Source: Acidobacteriota bacterium
GTDB taxonomy: Bacteria; Acidobacteriota; Terriglobia; UBA7540
NCBI GenBank assembly: GCA_021827245.1
Contig: JAKAWN010000006.1
Coordinates: forward strand, 1-46,643
Length of the DNA: 46,643 nt
Direction: 5' to 3'
In this document: positions 1 to 9,326 of the stretch, piece after piece
Position numbering within the stretch: the stretch's first letter is position 1
Layout: each line of letters begins with the position of its first letter
Position numbers and translations under genes: made by a program
Notes under the pieces: generated by a model
What the model saw: the letters and a program-made list of their open reading frames with translations, nothing else
Database searches by the model: none
Told to the model about the DNA's origin: nothing

Positions 1-578
1 GACACATGGGTCGTGGCTCTGGCGACGTGCGCGGAGATTAAAAATGCGGCATCGGGCAACGCAGCGCGGCGAAAACCCTTTGCCCGGCCGGTGGCGCGGC
101 CACTGCTCGGCCGGTCCCAGGCTGCGCTGATAGCGCGAGCTTCTGAGCAAGGCTCCCTGCCTTTCGATAGTTCTCTGAGCACACTGAAAAGGGATAAAGT
201 AATCCCCAATCTCTTGCGAGCAGTTCCGTCAAGGCAGTTCCGCCTTTGACACTTCTCCAGGCGTCCGCAGGCCGGCTCAGACAGAATCGCTTCGAATAAA
301 GGCAGGAGTTCTCGAAGGAGGCGGATAGTGACGTGCCTTAAGGGAAATGTTCGCGATGAAGAAAACGGCAATTCCAAGCGGTTGGCAGGCCAAGATACAG
401 AGTATTCTTCACCGCTCCCATCGAAGCGCGAGGAACATCCGCGGAACGACGGCTAAGAACTTCCCTTCAGCAGCCACTATAAGCGCGCCGCGTTCAAGTC
501 CCAGAGTTTAGGATCCAAATGTCCGCGACATGGTGCGCTTATCAGCAAACTATTCCGAATATGAAGGCAGCAACGACC
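1..578. other. Left-edge region without a convincing gene
   Basis: No open reading frame here looks like a conserved protein. Positions 85-114 hold two CGGCCGG direct repeats flanking a short hairpin (GTGGC/GCCAC, 91-103). A 54-codon frame at 347-511 is arginine- and serine-rich and has only a weak upstream AAGGG, so I do not call it. The minus-strand gene ending at 579 points into this region. No T-rich terminator stem was found after it. Confidence 0.5.
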
Positions 579-785
579 TTAGTCGAAGGCTGCGATTTTT
601 TCCTCCAGGTACCCCAGAGCAGCCTGAAGCGAGTTTCGGTAGCGTGGATGTGTTGCCGCCGCAAGCTCCTGCTGCACACGTGCCCGGGAAAGCTCAAGGC
701 TCTCTCGTTCACGTTGACGCTGTTGCTGTTCAGGGGTTATCCGAGGAAGGTCTGATTCTAGATCTTTTGATTCCGCAACTTCCAT
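579..785 (-). CDS. Small hypothetical protein (68 aa), charged and helical
   Basis: The start at 785 is chosen because GGAG lies 7 nt upstream (ataGGAGaacaaATG). The longer frame running to 980 would overlap the mtaB 3' end. The protein is very rich in Glu, Gln and Arg. An acidic N-terminus is followed by a predicted amphipathic helix or coiled coil (about residues 17-60) ending in LGYLEEKIAAFD. There is no signal peptide, membrane segment or cysteine. I do not recognise a family. It lies 142 nt downstream of mtaB on the same strand and may be cotranscribed. The good ribosome site and coherent composition support a real gene, but its function is unknown. Confidence 0.6.
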   Translation of the reverse strand: MEVAESKDLESDLPRITPEQQQRQRERESLELSRARVQQELAAATHPRYRNSLQAALGYLEEKIAAFD

Positions 786-927
786 TTGTTCTCCTATAAA
801 TTTGCTTTCCCAACCTCTTGCCATCGCAATATTATGCCACAAAAAACCGGACATGAGGACTGTCTCTTTCAGGGGGAGATTCCCGCCAGCTTGCATGGCC
901 CAAGGACATCTCAGGGTGGAATCGCGG

Positions 928-2298
928 TCAGCTTGGACGCCCGACCAGGCGGCCATCGTAAACGCGCCCGATCTCAACATCCAGCAGCGTGTTTGGTGGG
1001 GCAGCTATTCCAGGAAGAGAGACTTGGAGGTAGTTGGTGGAAAGCGCCGTGCAAACTCCATCCCGTAATTTGTGCATGACGATGGCGCTCAATCTCTGCC
1101 CGATCTGGGCTTGCAGAAACCGGCTGCGCTTGGCTGCGATCGAGGATTTCATTTCCCGCACGCGCTCGTGGATGCGGCGGCCGTCCACCTGTTCAGGCCG
1201 TGTTGCCGCTGCAGTTCCCGGGCGTGCTGAGTACGGGAAAATGTGGAGATAGGTGAGGGGAAGCGATTCGATAAATTTCAGGCTCTCATCGTGGTCCGCT
1301 TCCGTCTCGCCGGGAAAACCCACCATCACGTCCGCTCCAATTCCGCAATTGGGCATGCTCTCGCGAATCGACACGATGCGCTCGGCATATTGCGTGGTCC
1401 AGTAGCGCCGGTTCATGAGCCGGAGGATTCTGTTGCTGCCGCTTTGCAGCGGGACATGGAAGTGTTTTGCCATTCGCGGCTCCGTTGCCGCCAGCGCGAT
1501 CAGATCGCGGCCAACGTCCATCGGCTCAATCGAGCTGATCCGCAATCGGGGAATTCCCGTTTCCCGCAGAATCCGTTTCACAAGGCCCAGGAAGTTTGAA
1601 CGCTGGCCCAGGTCGCGCCCGTAACCGCCCAGGTTGATTCCTGAGAGGACGACTTCTTTATAGCCGTTCTGTTCCAGGTTCCGGACCTGCTCGATCACCT
1701 TGTCCGGGTCCATGCTGCGGCTTTCGCCACGAACGTGCGGGATCACGCAAAACGCACAGCGTGCATTGCAGCCATCCTGGATTTTAAGAGTCGGCCGCGT
1801 ACGGTCATCGGCGAAGGCCGGAGCAAAGTGGAAAGCGTCCCCGATTTCACCGACCATGACCAGGGGCAGTGATGGCGGGGGCTCACAAGCCGAAGATGGC
1901 GTCTCAACATCATTTTGCAGTTGTTCTGATAAAAGAAAATCTCTCGAGGAGGTTTCTGCGCGGGCGTCACGGGACAGGACCTCCGCCAGAGCATGCTTGT
2001 GGGAGTTTCCAATCACCCAGGCCACACCCGGCAGCCGTGCGATTTCACCTGCCGCCCGCTGGGCATAGCAACCGGTTACCAGAATCTTGCAGGCCGGGTT
2101 GGCCCGGTGGATGCGGCGAATCACCTGGCGCACTTCGGCGTCAGCGGCAGCGGTGACCGTACAGGTATTCAGAATTGCAACTTCGGTTGCTTCCGGGCTT
2201 GCCTCCCTGAATCCTCTCTCCATCAATTGTTTCTTGATGGCGGCCCCATCGGCATGGCTCGCCCTGCACCCAAAGTTGATAAGGTGAAACGTGCCCAT
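928..2298 (-). CDS. mtaB: tRNA t6A37 methylthiotransferase MtaB
   Basis: Radical-SAM methylthiotransferase that converts N6-threonylcarbamoyladenosine at tRNA position 37 to its 2-methylthio form, using two [4Fe-4S] clusters in the cytoplasm. The order is typical. An N-terminal MTTase domain carries the three cluster cysteines (NFGC, NTCTVT, GCYAQ). A radical-SAM core follows with CNARCAFC and the INLGGYGRDLG segment typical of MtaB rather than MiaB or RimO. The C-terminus is TRAM-like. At about 456 aa it has normal family length. An ATG at 2304 is also in frame, but the ATG at 2298 has GGAATGG at a better distance. TsaC, which makes the precursor for t6A, is encoded 1 kb away on the other strand. 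Confidence 0.93.
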   Translation of the reverse strand: MGTFHLINFGCRASHADGAAIKKQLMERGFREASPEATEVAILNTCTVTAAADAEVRQVIRRIHRANPACKILVTGCYAQRAAGEIARLPGVAWVIGNSHKHALAEVLSRDARAETSSRDFLLSEQLQNDVETPSSACEPPPSLPLVMVGEIGDAFHFAPAFADDRTRPTLKIQDGCNARCAFCVIPHVRGESRSMDPDKVIEQVRNLEQNGYKEVVLSGINLGGYGRDLGQRSNFLGLVKRILRETGIPRLRISSIEPMDVGRDLIALAATEPRMAKHFHVPLQSGSNRILRLMNRRYWTTQYAERIVSIRESMPNCGIGADVMVGFPGETEADHDESLKFIESLPLTYLHIFPYSARPGTAAATRPEQVDGRRIHERVREMKSSIAAKRSRFLQAQIGQRLSAIVMHKLRDGVCTALSTNYLQVSLPGIAAPPNTLLDVEIGRVYDGRLVGRPS

Positions 2299-2585
2299 GA
2301 CCATTCCATGTTATGCGAACATGAGGGTGCTGCGCCAGCGCAGGATTTTCCCAACTGGCGCATTGTGGGTAAGCCACGGCCCCTGACTCGACTGTGTTTG
2401 CTTTGCCTTGAGCCACGAGGCGGGGAAAAAGAAGTGGGCCATCCCTTGTGCAGAGCGCTAGCCTATCAGGACCCTGATCTGCGACACACCAACCCTTCGC
2501 TATTCACCTGCTGCCCCAGATGGCCACGCGTTGAGACCCGGTTTCTTCCAGGGAAATCAGGGAGTGGAAAGAAACAATCTCCTCA

Positions 2586-2885
2586 TCAAGCCGGAGAGCC
2601 TGCAGCTCTCCGTTGCTCGAAGCATTCCCTGCAATAGACGGGACGCCCTTGAGTCGGTTTGAAGGGTACCGTAGTTTCCTTGCCACATTGCGAACAAACC
2701 GTGCTGGTTTCCATGCGCCGATGGCCTTGCCCGTTCAGCAACTGGCTTCGCTTCGCCTTGCAAGGCTTACAGCGCTTCGGTTCGTTCTTGAATCCCTTGT
2801 CTGCGAAGAAGAGTTGTTCGCCTGCTGTAAAAACAAATTCCGCTCCGCAATCGACGCACTTGAGGACCCGATCCCGGTATTCCAT
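2586..2885 (-). CDS. Zinc-ribbon protein with CxxC-x17-CxxC motif
   Basis: A 99-aa protein with three metal-binding cysteine pairs plus one more: CVDC near the N-terminus, CKPC about 30 residues later, then CSQC followed after exactly 17 residues by CREC. The last arrangement fits the CxxC-x17-CxxC zinc-ribbon family found in many environmental bacteria. The first half resembles the probable zinc-ribbon (trcl-type) domain. I chose the ATG at 2885, which has GGGGG 7 nt upstream, over the GTG at 2915. The protein is cytoplasmic, probably binding nucleic acid or acting as a protein adaptor, but no specific function is established. It lies between mtaB and rpsU on the same strand. Confidence 0.8.
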   Translation of the reverse strand: MEYRDRVLKCVDCGAEFVFTAGEQLFFADKGFKNEPKRCKPCKAKRSQLLNGQGHRRMETSTVCSQCGKETTVPFKPTQGRPVYCRECFEQRRAAGSPA

Positions 2886-2949
2886 GATTAGCCCCCTGCC
2901 TGACCAATCCTTCACCCGATGACCGATTACCTCTTACCCGCCATCGGGA

Positions 2950-3147
2950 TCATTCATGGTCGTGCCTGGCCTTTTTGCGGGCACGCTTCCGCGCCAAGGC
3001 CGCCTTGACTCGTTTCTTCTCTCCTGGCTTCAGATAAAACGAATGCCTTTTGATTTCCTTGATGATGTCCTCTTGCTGCACCTTGCGCTTAAAGCGGCGG
3101 AGGGCGCTTTCTAAAGACTCTCCCTCCTGAAGTCGAACTTCAGCCAA
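2950..3147 (-). CDS. rpsU: 30S ribosomal protein S21
   Basis: S21 binds the small ribosomal subunit near the 3' end of 16S rRNA and assists initiation. The 65-aa protein has the family pattern: a short beta start (MAEVRLQEGESLE), the helix SALRRFKRKVQQ, RHSFYLKPGEKKR, and a very basic tail rich in Lys and Arg. The start codon is TTG at 3147, preceded by GGGGGTG about 10 nt upstream. No ATG gives the expected N-terminus. The leader contains a short AT-rich hairpin (3181-3197). The gene is probably transcribed from its own promoter and may read into the zinc-ribbon gene downstream. Confidence 0.95.
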   Translation of the reverse strand: MAEVRLQEGESLESALRRFKRKVQQEDIIKEIKRHSFYLKPGEKKRVKAALARKRARKKARHDHE

Positions 3148-3180
3148 ACGATCAACACCCCCATTTCCTAATGAAATAAA

Positions 3181-3197
3181 AGAAGATTACATCTTCT
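3181..3197 (-). promoter_or_regulatory. Hairpin in the rpsU leader, attenuator-like
   Basis: On the minus strand AGAAGAT-GTA-ATCTTCT forms a perfect 7-bp stem with a 3-nt loop, followed at once by TTTATTT. This has the look of a weak intrinsic terminator placed about 35 nt before the rpsU start codon, just downstream of the proposed promoter. It could attenuate rpsU or serve as a binding site. The stem is AT-rich, so real termination is uncertain. Confidence 0.4.
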
Positions 3198-3209
3198 ATG
3201 GATATCTGA

Positions 3210-3239
3210 ATTCTCACTCACATTCTAGAAGGAAGTCAA
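3210..3239 (-). promoter_or_regulatory. Candidate sigma-70 promoter for rpsU
   Basis: On the minus strand, TTGACT (3239-3234) and GAGAAT (3215-3210) are separated by 18 bases. They lie about 65 nt before the rpsU start. The -35 is good and the -10 fair. Confidence 0.35.
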
Positions 3240-3308
3240 GAGCATTTTCGGCCCCCTGCCCGCCCGGCGTCTTTGGTCCCCCTCCGGAGACCCCCGTGCG
3301 ACCTTATC

Positions 3309-3337
3309 TTGACCCTTCCAGTCCCATATGTTAGGGT
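3309..3337 (+). promoter_or_regulatory. Candidate promoter for tsaC with an embedded inverted repeat
   Basis: TTGACC and TAGGGT are 17 bases apart, about 40 nt before the tsaC start. The arms TGACCC (3310-3315) and GGGTCA (3334-3339) form an inverted repeat that covers both promoter elements, so a repressor site is possible. Confidence 0.35.
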
Positions 3338-3374
3338 CAGATTCGTTCTTGGACGCAGCTTCGGACAGCGCTTG

Positions 3375-4004
3375 ATGGCAGAGATCCTCAAAGTAGAAAA
3401 GCAGAATCTGGAGTATGTGCTGGAATATTCGGCTCGGCTAATTCTTGCCGGCAAGGTTATCGCCTTTCCGACGGACACCTTTTATGGCCTGGGTACAGAT
3501 CCCTTCAATCTGGCCGCCGTCACTGAGATTTTTCGGATCAAGAAGCGGTCTGCAGACAGGCCCATCCCGCTGCTGGTTGCGTCGCTGGATCAGGCTGCAG
3601 ACCTGGTTGCCGATCCTCCGCAGCTCTTTTTTACCCTGGCAAAAAAATTCTGGCCGGGTCCCCTGACCATCGTGGCTTCTGCATCGCGCCAAATTCCCTT
3701 GAAAGTCACCGCGAACACAGGCCGGATCGGAATTCGCTGGCCGCGTTCGCCATTGGCCGAAGCTCTGATTGCAGCGATAGACCGTCCGTTGACAGGAACC
3801 AGCGCCAACCTGTCTGAGCATCCTGCCTGCTCGACGGCAGCTCAGGTTGAGGATCAAGTGGGCGGTTCACTGCCGCTCATTCTCGACGGCGGCAGCACAG
3901 CCGGACACAATCCCTCGACGGTGGTTCTGATTCAAGGTGACCGAGTTCGGATTCTGCGTTTTGGCGGCGTGCCCGAATCTGAATTGAAAGAATTTCTTTC
4001 CTGA
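3375..4004 (+). CDS. tsaC: L-threonylcarbamoyladenylate synthase (TsaC/YrdC type)
   Basis: Makes threonylcarbamoyl-AMP from threonine, bicarbonate and ATP, the first step of the universal t6A37 tRNA modification. The protein shows the YrdC fold motifs GKVIAFPTDTFYGLG, KKRSADRPIPLLV (the KxR-type nucleotide site), KFWPGPLTIV and TGTSANLS. At 209 aa it is the short single-domain TsaC form without the C-terminal Sua5 extension. The frame continues upstream to 3273, but that part is arginine- and proline-rich and overlaps the promoter candidate, so ATG 3375 is preferred although its ribosome site is weak. The next gene starts 7 nt after the stop, which suggests an operon. Confidence 0.93.
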   Translation: MAEILKVEKQNLEYVLEYSARLILAGKVIAFPTDTFYGLGTDPFNLAAVTEIFRIKKRSADRPIPLLVASLDQAADLVADPPQLFFTLAKKFWPGPLTIVASASRQIPLKVTANTGRIGIRWPRSPLAEALIAAIDRPLTGTSANLSEHPACSTAAQVEDQVGGSLPLILDGGSTAGHNPSTVVLIQGDRVRILRFGGVPESELKEFLS

Positions 4005-4011
4005 GTTCCCT

Positions 4012-4611
4012 GTGCGCCAGCGCCATTGGATACTTCTCGTCCTGGTTGCTTCACTTTCCGGTTTGGTCTTGTTGGAGGTGTCCCTTTACAAATCTATTCG
4101 AAGGCAGGCCGCAACCGATGAAACGCGGCCGGCAGCCGCGATTGTCGTCTTGGGTGCGGCAGAATACAATGGCCATCCTTCGCCCGTTTACAAGGCTCGT
4201 CTCGATCATGCCTTCGATCTGGAAGAGCGGGGGATCGCTCCGCTCGTTATCACGTCGGGCGGCAGCGGCGGAGATCCGCGCTTTACGGAAGGCGGTGTCG
4301 GCCGGGACTACCTGATCCAGCAGGGAGTCGCCGCCAGCATGATTCTGGCTGAAACCCATAGCGAAACAACCTTCGAGACGGTCAAGGCGGTGGCGCAAAT
4401 GCTGAAGGCCCGAGGAAAATCAACCTGCGTCGCCGTCAGTGATGGTTTTCATCTCTACCGGGTCAAGCTGCTCTTTTCTTCGTTTGGCATCACCGCCTAC
4501 GCTTCTCCGGCGCCCGCAAGCCCCATCGAGGCCGAACCCTTCGCGCGTGCGCTCTTCTCATTGAGAGAACTGCTGATCATCAACTTGTGGCATCTGGGAT
4601 TTCACGTTTAG
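4012..4611 (+). CDS. DUF218 (SanA/ElyC/YdcF-family) membrane-anchored protein
   Basis: A 199-aa protein with one N-terminal hydrophobic segment (about residues 5-24, WILLVLVASLSGLVLLEVSL) and then a DUF218 domain. The family pattern is visible: AAIVVLGAAEYNG at the start, VYKARLDHAFDL, LVITSGGSGG, E(x)HSETTFETVKA, and VAVSDGFHLYR. Relatives include E. coli SanA and ElyC, linked to envelope integrity and vancomycin tolerance. The biochemical role is not settled. The start is GTG at 4012, only 7 nt after tsaC, so the two are probably cotranscribed. The stop codon is followed after 2 nt by a palindromic repeat element that probably ends the transcript. Confidence 0.85.
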   Translation: MRQRHWILLVLVASLSGLVLLEVSLYKSIRRQAATDETRPAAAIVVLGAAEYNGHPSPVYKARLDHAFDLEERGIAPLVITSGGSGGDPRFTEGGVGRDYLIQQGVAASMILAETHSETTFETVKAVAQMLKARGKSTCVAVSDGFHLYRVKLLFSSFGITAYASPAPASPIEAEPFARALFSLRELLIINLWHLGFHV

Positions 4612-4613
4612 CC

Positions 4614-4728
4614 GGTTGCGGAAAAAGCTGTAGAGGCGGCTTTACGCCGCCATTCTGTCTTGAAGACACTTGGCTTATGGCGGGATAAACCCGCCGCTAC
4701 GCACTATTGAAGGACTTTTTCAGCAACC
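4614..4728 (+). repeat. Double-hairpin palindromic element, copy A (115 bp)
   Basis: The outer arms GGTTGCGGAAAAAG and CTTTTTCAGCAACC are near-perfect terminal inverted repeats. Inside, GTAG/CTAC pair, and two short hairpins follow: GGCGGC-TTTAC-GCCGCC and GGCGGG-ATAAA-CCCGCC. The copy fills the gap between convergent genes (DUF218 protein and anmK), starting 2 nt after the first stop codon. It could act as a bidirectional terminator. Two further copies are at 8608-8722 and 14420-14535. Confidence 0.85.
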
Positions 4729-4746
4729 TGTTACGAGGGCAATCCT

Positions 4747-5955
4747 TCACGGCCGGGAAACGGTTCCGAGCACAACCGGCCTGCGGGCGCCGGTCACGGC
4801 GGGAAGATTTCCCGGCAATCCGTGGAGAGTCCGATCCGCCAGGATGGCGAAGGCGATGGCTTCCTTGGCGTCAACCGGAAGCCCGAACGCATCTGAAGTC
4901 ATCACCTTGATCTCAGGCAGCAGTTCACCGACACGACGGAGCAGCAGCCGGTTGCGAGCCCCGCCGCCCGAGGCGATCAGTCGCTGGATGCCGGCGCGTG
5001 GAAAGACGAATCGCCGCAGTGCGTCGGCTACCGTTCTTGCCGTCAATTCATTAGCGGTCCGAAGCAGATCTTCCGCGGGCGCACCTGGACGCCTGCCGAG
5101 GAAATAGCGTTTCAGGAATCCGTCTCCAAATTGTTCCCGGCCTGCGCTTTTCGGAGGCGGTTTCCGGAAAAAACGAAAGCCAAGCGCCAGTGCCAGGACA
5201 TCGTCCAGGACCTTGCCACGCGCGGCCATGCGCCCTCCCGGATCGTAATGCCTCCGTCCGCCGGTGAAAGCTCGCACCAGGCCGTCCATAATCATATTGC
5301 CCGGTCCTGTGTCAAAGCCGTAAACGTCTTCAGCCGAGGCTCCGGCGGGGATCACCGTGACGTTGGCGATCCCGCCGATATTGAGAGCCACGGTGCCCTG
5401 CTTCTTGTCCCTGAGCAGGAGATAATCCACCAGGGGAACGAGCGGCGCGCCTTGCCCGCCTGTTGCTATGTCCGCAGTCCGGAAATCGGCAACCACCGGT
5501 ACGCCTGTTCTTTCCGCAATCACGGCCGGTTCGGCGATCTGCAGAGTTGAACTGATCTTGTAGCCGGCTTCGAGCGCCTGAACTCCCTGGTGGAAGATAG
5601 TCTGGCCATGCGAGCCGATTCCCGCAAGCCGCTGGGGGGCGATCCCGGCCTTGCGGCAAACCTCGATGGTCGCGTCCGCAAAGAGAGCGCCCAGCAGAAA
5701 GTTGAGCTGACTGATTTCACCCGCCGGGACCGGCTGGTTGGCCGCAACTCGCAGAAGCCTTCGCCGGACTCCGGGCGAATAAGGCACGGAGATAAAGCCG
5801 AGCAGACGGAGGCGAGGCATGGAGGCAGGTCCCGCCAGGCGCACCAGAGCGGCATCCACTCCGTCGAAGGAAGTCCCGGCCATCAGCCCCGCCAACAGCC
5901 TTGTCCCGGAGCGACGCCGGCCTTCACGATTGTAGTTGCTTTTTGAGTTCGGCAA
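4747..5955 (-). CDS. anmK: Anhydro-N-acetylmuramic acid kinase
   Basis: Phosphorylates and opens 1,6-anhydro-N-acetylmuramate from cell-wall turnover, giving MurNAc-6-phosphate for recycling. Hexokinase/actin-type ATPase motifs are clear: [18 protein letters not shown] near the N-terminus, [40 protein letters not shown], and [15 protein letters not shown] near the C-terminus. The 402-aa length is slightly above the usual 370-390. The frame opens with TTG at 5955, overlapping mutS by 32 bp with no clear ribosome site. A second TTG about 20 codons in (LLAGLMAG), preceded by GGGACAAGG, is an alternative. It probably forms an operon with mutS. Confidence 0.93.
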   Translation of the reverse strand: MPNSKSNYNREGRRRSGTRLLAGLMAGTSFDGVDAALVRLAGPASMPRLRLLGFISVPYSPGVRRRLLRVAANQPVPAGEISQLNFLLGALFADATIEVCRKAGIAPQRLAGIGSHGQTIFHQGVQALEAGYKISSTLQIAEPAVIAERTGVPVVADFRTADIATGGQGAPLVPLVDYLLLRDKKQGTVALNIGGIANVTVIPAGASAEDVYGFDTGPGNMIMDGLVRAFTGGRRHYDPGGRMAARGKVLDDVLALALGFRFFRKPPPKSAGREQFGDGFLKRYFLGRRPGAPAEDLLRTANELTARTVADALRRFVFPRAGIQRLIASGGGARNRLLLRRVGELLPEIKVMTSDAFGLPVDAKEAIAFAILADRTLHGLPGNLPAVTGARRPVVLGTVSRP

Positions 5956-8530
5956 GCAGATTCAAGGCTTCGAGCGGTTTCAAGTTGTCGAGATCGACAT
6001 TCTCGATGGCCTGAACCACCTCGGAGTTCAAAGGAGTAAAAATCATCAACTGCACGTCTTTGGGTTCCTGCTTTTTCTCGGCCAGTCTGCCGCTTACGGT
6101 ATGCTCGCTCTGTTCGTGGCGTTTTAAGACTTCGCGGGCGCGCTCGACAACGCTTGCAGGCAGACCGGCCAGGCGCGCAACTTCGATCCCGTAACTCTTG
6201 TCGGCACTGCCGGGCTCGACCTTTCGAAGGAAAATAATATTGGACCCGGATTCCTTGACGGAGACGTGGTAGTTGCGGACGCCGGGCAGCAGATCTTCCA
6301 ATTCCGTCAGTTCGTGATAATGCGTGGCAAAGAGAGTTCGGGCCCGCGTGTGCGTCAGCAGGTGCTCGACCACGGCCCAGGCAATTGCCAGCCCGTCAAA
6401 GGTTGCGGTTCCGCGGCCGATCTCATCCAGCAGCACCAGGCTGCGTGGTGTCGCCGTGTTCAGGATGGTAGCCGTCTCCGTCATTTCCACCATGAATGTC
6501 GAACGCCCGCGCGCCAGGTTGTCCGAAGCTCCGATGCGCGTGAAAATCCGGTCGAAAAGAGGAAGTTTGGCACGCTCGGCGGGAACAAAGCTGCCCATCT
6601 GGGTCATCAGGGCAATCAGCGCGGTCTGGCGCAGGTAAGTTGATTTCCCGCCCATGTTGGGGCCCGTCACGATGATGAGGATGTCCGAAGTCGGATTCAG
6701 ATAGAGGTCATTCGGGATGAAATGGCCGGCTTCTTCCCTTGTCATGATGTACTCGATAACTGGATGGCGTCCCTGGAAAATGACCATCTCTCCGTTTTCA
6801 GAAAATTCCGGACGATGATAGTTGCGTTCCGCCGCCAGGTGCGCAAAACAGGCGAGCACATCGAGTTCCGCCAGCGCCTCGGCCGTCTGGCGAATGCGGC
6901 GCGCTTCGGCGCCGACCGCTCTTCGAATCTCGACGAAAAGGTCCCGCTCCAGGCTCTGGCTTCTTTCCTCGGCATCGAGAATCTTCGCCTCAAGTTCCTT
7001 GAGTTCCGGCGTCGAAAAGCGCTCCGCGTTCACCAGCGTCTGCTTGCGCTGGTAATCCGGCGGCACCAGGTGAAGATTCGGTTTTGTGACCTCGATGTAA
7101 TAGCCAAAGACAGTGTTGAAGCGGACTTTGAGGGAGTTGATGCCTGTGCGCTCGCGCTCGCGCATTTCAATTCCGGCAAGCAGTTGCTTGCTGTTCCGGC
7201 TGATTTCCCTCAAGGAGTCGAGTTCGGCATGGTAGCCGGGTCGAATCAGATTGCCTTCGGTCAACAGTGCCGGCGGCTCCGGGTGGATCGACCGATCAAG
7301 CAGGTCGTAGACATCTTTCAATTCGTCCAGGCGCTCGTGCAGTTCCCGGAATCTCCTGGCGCCGAAGCTTGCCAGATATGTTCGAACCAGCGGCAATTGT
7401 TCGAGCGAGGCCTTGAGCGCCAGCAGGTCGCGCGCGTTCGCCGACTCGAGCGACACGCGGCCGAGAATACGCTCCAGATCCTGGATTCCGTTCAGGACCC
7501 TGCGAACCTCTTCCCTGGCAATGATGTTCCCGGAGAGTTCTTCCACCGCATCCAGGCGGGCTTCGATTTCGCCGGCGTCCGTCGAGGGCCGCAGGAGCCA
7601 ACTCTTCAATTTTCGCGCGCCCAGGGAAGTCACGCACTGGTCCAGAACAGCCAGCAAGGTAGCGTGGCGAGGGCCGCCGGCCAGCGGTTCAATCAGTTCC
7701 AGGTTGCGCAGCGTGGCAGAGTCGAGAATTAGAGAATCGTTTTCCTGGTAAAAGCGAATCGTGTCAAAGTGGAAAAGCGATCCTCTTTGGGTCTCGCGAA
7801 CGTAATGAAAAATCGCCCCGGCGGCGCCCGCAGCCAGAGCACGCCCTTCCAGGCCGTACCCAGTCAGCGAAACCACGCCGAAATGGTCCTTAAGGAGCCT
7901 TTCCCCGTATTCTCCGCCGAAGACCCACTCCTCCAGGCGCGTCTCGGTGACAGGTGGCTCGGAATCCGGCGAGAAATGCGAAGAAGTCGTGGCAGGCAAC
8001 AGCAGCTCGCGCGGGCGCATGCGGCCCAACTCTTCCAACATCCGCTCACGCCGCCCCTCCCCATAGATTTCAGTTACGCGAAAGTCCCCCGTCGAGAGGT
8101 CGGCAAAAGCGAGGCCAATCGTGCCGTCAGATTCAAGGACTGCCGCAAGGTAATTGTGGTCCCGCGGCTCCAGCACCTGGGACCCCGTGGCTGTGCCCGG
8201 GGTCACCACTTGAGTGACTTCACGTTTCACCAGTTTGTTTGCCTTGCGAGGATCCTCAACCTGGTCGCAAATGGCCACGCGGTAGCCGCGGCGGATCAGC
8301 TTTGAGATATATCCCTCTGCGGCGTGATAAGGGACTCCGCACATCGGAACCGCGACTCCCTTTTCCTTGTTGCGGGAAGTAAGGGTGATCTGCAGCTCTT
8401 TGGAGGCGACAATGGCGTCTTCAAAGAACAGTTCATAGAAATCCCCCAGGCGAAACAGCAGAAGCGCATTCGGATAACGCTCCTTAATGCCGTTGTACTG
8501 GCGCATCAGGGGAGTGGAAAATTCGCTCAT
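5924..8530 (-). CDS. mutS: DNA mismatch repair protein MutS
   Basis: Recognises mispairs and small loops in DNA and recruits MutL. The 868-aa protein has all the parts. The mismatch-binding domain contains [15 protein letters not shown] (Phe-x-Glu motif). The connector, lever and clamp regions follow, then the ABC ATPase with Walker [14 protein letters not shown], the signature and Walker B region [19 protein letters not shown], and [14 protein letters not shown]. The C-terminal part includes the [13 protein letters not shown] segment. Length is normal. ATG 8530 gives the standard N-terminus, although no strong ribosome site precedes it. It lies downstream of hpt, separated by a degenerate repeat. 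No mutL is present in the window. Confidence 0.97.
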   Translation of the reverse strand: MSEFSTPLMRQYNGIKERYPNALLLFRLGDFYELFFEDAIVASKELQITLTSRNKEKGVAVPMCGVPYHAAEGYISKLIRRGYRVAICDQVEDPRKANKLVKREVTQVVTPGTATGSQVLEPRDHNYLAAVLESDGTIGLAFADLSTGDFRVTEIYGEGRRERMLEELGRMRPRELLLPATTSSHFSPDSEPPVTETRLEEWVFGGEYGERLLKDHFGVVSLTGYGLEGRALAAGAAGAIFHYVRETQRGSLFHFDTIRFYQENDSLILDSATLRNLELIEPLAGGPRHATLLAVLDQCVTSLGARKLKSWLLRPSTDAGEIEARLDAVEELSGNIIAREEVRRVLNGIQDLERILGRVSLESANARDLLALKASLEQLPLVRTYLASFGARRFRELHERLDELKDVYDLLDRSIHPEPPALLTEGNLIRPGYHAELDSLREISRNSKQLLAGIEMRERERTGINSLKVRFNTVFGYYIEVTKPNLHLVPPDYQRKQTLVNAERFSTPELKELEAKILDAEERSQSLERDLFVEIRRAVGAEARRIRQTAEALAELDVLACFAHLAAERNYHRPEFSENGEMVIFQGRHPVIEYIMTREEAGHFIPNDLYLNPTSDILIIVTGPNMGGKSTYLRQTALIALMTQMGSFVPAERAKLPLFDRIFTRIGASDNLARGRSTFMVEMTETATILNTATPRSLVLLDEIGRGTATFDGLAIAWAVVEHLLTHTRARTLFATHYHELTELEDLLPGVRNYHVSVKESGSNIIFLRKVEPGSADKSYGIEVARLAGLPASVVERAREVLKRHEQSEHTVSGRLAEKKQEPKDVQLMIFTPLNSEVVQAIENVDLDNLKPLEALNLLAELKKQLQS

Positions 8531-8607
8531 CGGTGTGATCGGCGGCCACCATTATAACGTGACGAGGGTCGAGTGATGCAAGCGAGTTTTTCTCTGCTTT
8601 TAAATCA

Positions 8608-8722
8608 GGCTGTTAGAAACTTGTAGCCGCGGCTTTATGCCGCCACCCGTGCATTGAAAACCTTGGACTTATGGCGAGGTAAACTCGCCGCTACATGTCG
8701 CCGCACGTGTTTTTCAACAAAA
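8608..8722 (+). repeat. Double-hairpin palindromic element, copy B (degenerate)
   Basis: Same orientation and plan as copy A, but with decayed ends (GGCTGTTAGAAAC and TTTTTCAACAAA). The inner parts TTGTAGCCGCGGCTTTATGCCGCC and TTATGGCGAGGTAAACTCGCCGCTAC are still recognisable in outline, although their stems carry mismatches. It lies between hpt and mutS, ending 2 nt before the hpt stop codon. Confidence 0.75.
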
Positions 8723-8724
8723 TG

Positions 8725-9273
8725 TTAGGGAGAAGGGACGGTTCGCAGAATGTGGATGTCAGGCAGTTGCCGATACTTTTGATTGAAGTCCAGCCCGTAA
8801 CCGACAACGAAGACATCAGCAATTTCGAATCCCACATAGTCGGCATGTACCGGAACGATGCGGCGCGACCTTTTGTTCAGAAGAGTTACCACGCGCAGGC
8901 TGTGGGGTTTGTGGACACAGAGAACCTCCTGCAGGAACTTAAGTGTGCGCCCGGTATCCAGAATGTCCTCGACGATCAGGACTTCGCGTTTTTCGATGCT
9001 GACGTCCAGGTCCTTGGTGATCTTGACCTCGCCGGACGATTGCATGGTGGGACCGTAGCTGGTGATGCTCAGGAAATCGACGGTCACATCCATATTCATA
9101 TGGCGGATGAGGTCAGCCATAAAGACCCAGGCGCCCTTGAGGATACCGATCAAATGCGGTGTGCGGCCGTAGTAGTCTCTCGCAATTTGAGCGGCAAGTT
9201 CACCGACGCGCTGCTCGATATCAAATCTTGAGAGCAGGATTTCCGGCGATTGATCTGCCGTGCCGTGGTCCAT
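8725..9273 (-). CDS. hpt: Hypoxanthine phosphoribosyltransferase
   Basis: Purine salvage enzyme that joins hypoxanthine (and usually guanine) to PRPP, giving IMP or GMP. The PRPP-binding signature VLIVEDILDTGRTL is present. So are ILKGAWVFMADLIRH, SYGPTMQSSGEVKI (flexible loop region) and DYVGFEIADVFVVGYGLD. With the start at 9273 (AGGA 8 nt upstream) the protein is 182 aa, the family norm. The frame runs on to 9387, but that stretch is a palindromic repeat and is not coding. It probably begins a transcript that continues through mutS and anmK. Confidence 0.95.
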   Translation of the reverse strand: MDHGTADQSPEILLSRFDIEQRVGELAAQIARDYYGRTPHLIGILKGAWVFMADLIRHMNMDVTVDFLSITSYGPTMQSSGEVKITKDLDVSIEKREVLIVEDILDTGRTLKFLQEVLCVHKPHSLRVVTLLNKRSRRIVPVHADYVGFEIADVFVVGYGLDFNQKYRQLPDIHILRTVPSP

Positions 9274-9326
9274 TCTATTTGTCCTGGCAAGTCGGTCCGG
9301 TGGTGACTGATCTCGTTTCCTATGCT

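Noticed and set aside
347..511. 54-codon small frame near the left edge
   Set aside because: Weak ribosome site, biased basic composition and no recognisable protein.
2593..2611. GGAGAGC-CTGCA-GCTCTCC hairpin at the zinc-ribbon gene end
   Set aside because: It lies within the last coding codons, has no T-run, and is explained by the Arg/Ala/Ser codons.
6722..7732. 336-codon open frame on the plus strand
   Set aside because: It lies entirely inside mutS on the opposite strand, has no ribosome site or recognisable domain, and its composition fits an antisense shadow of GC-rich coding sequence.
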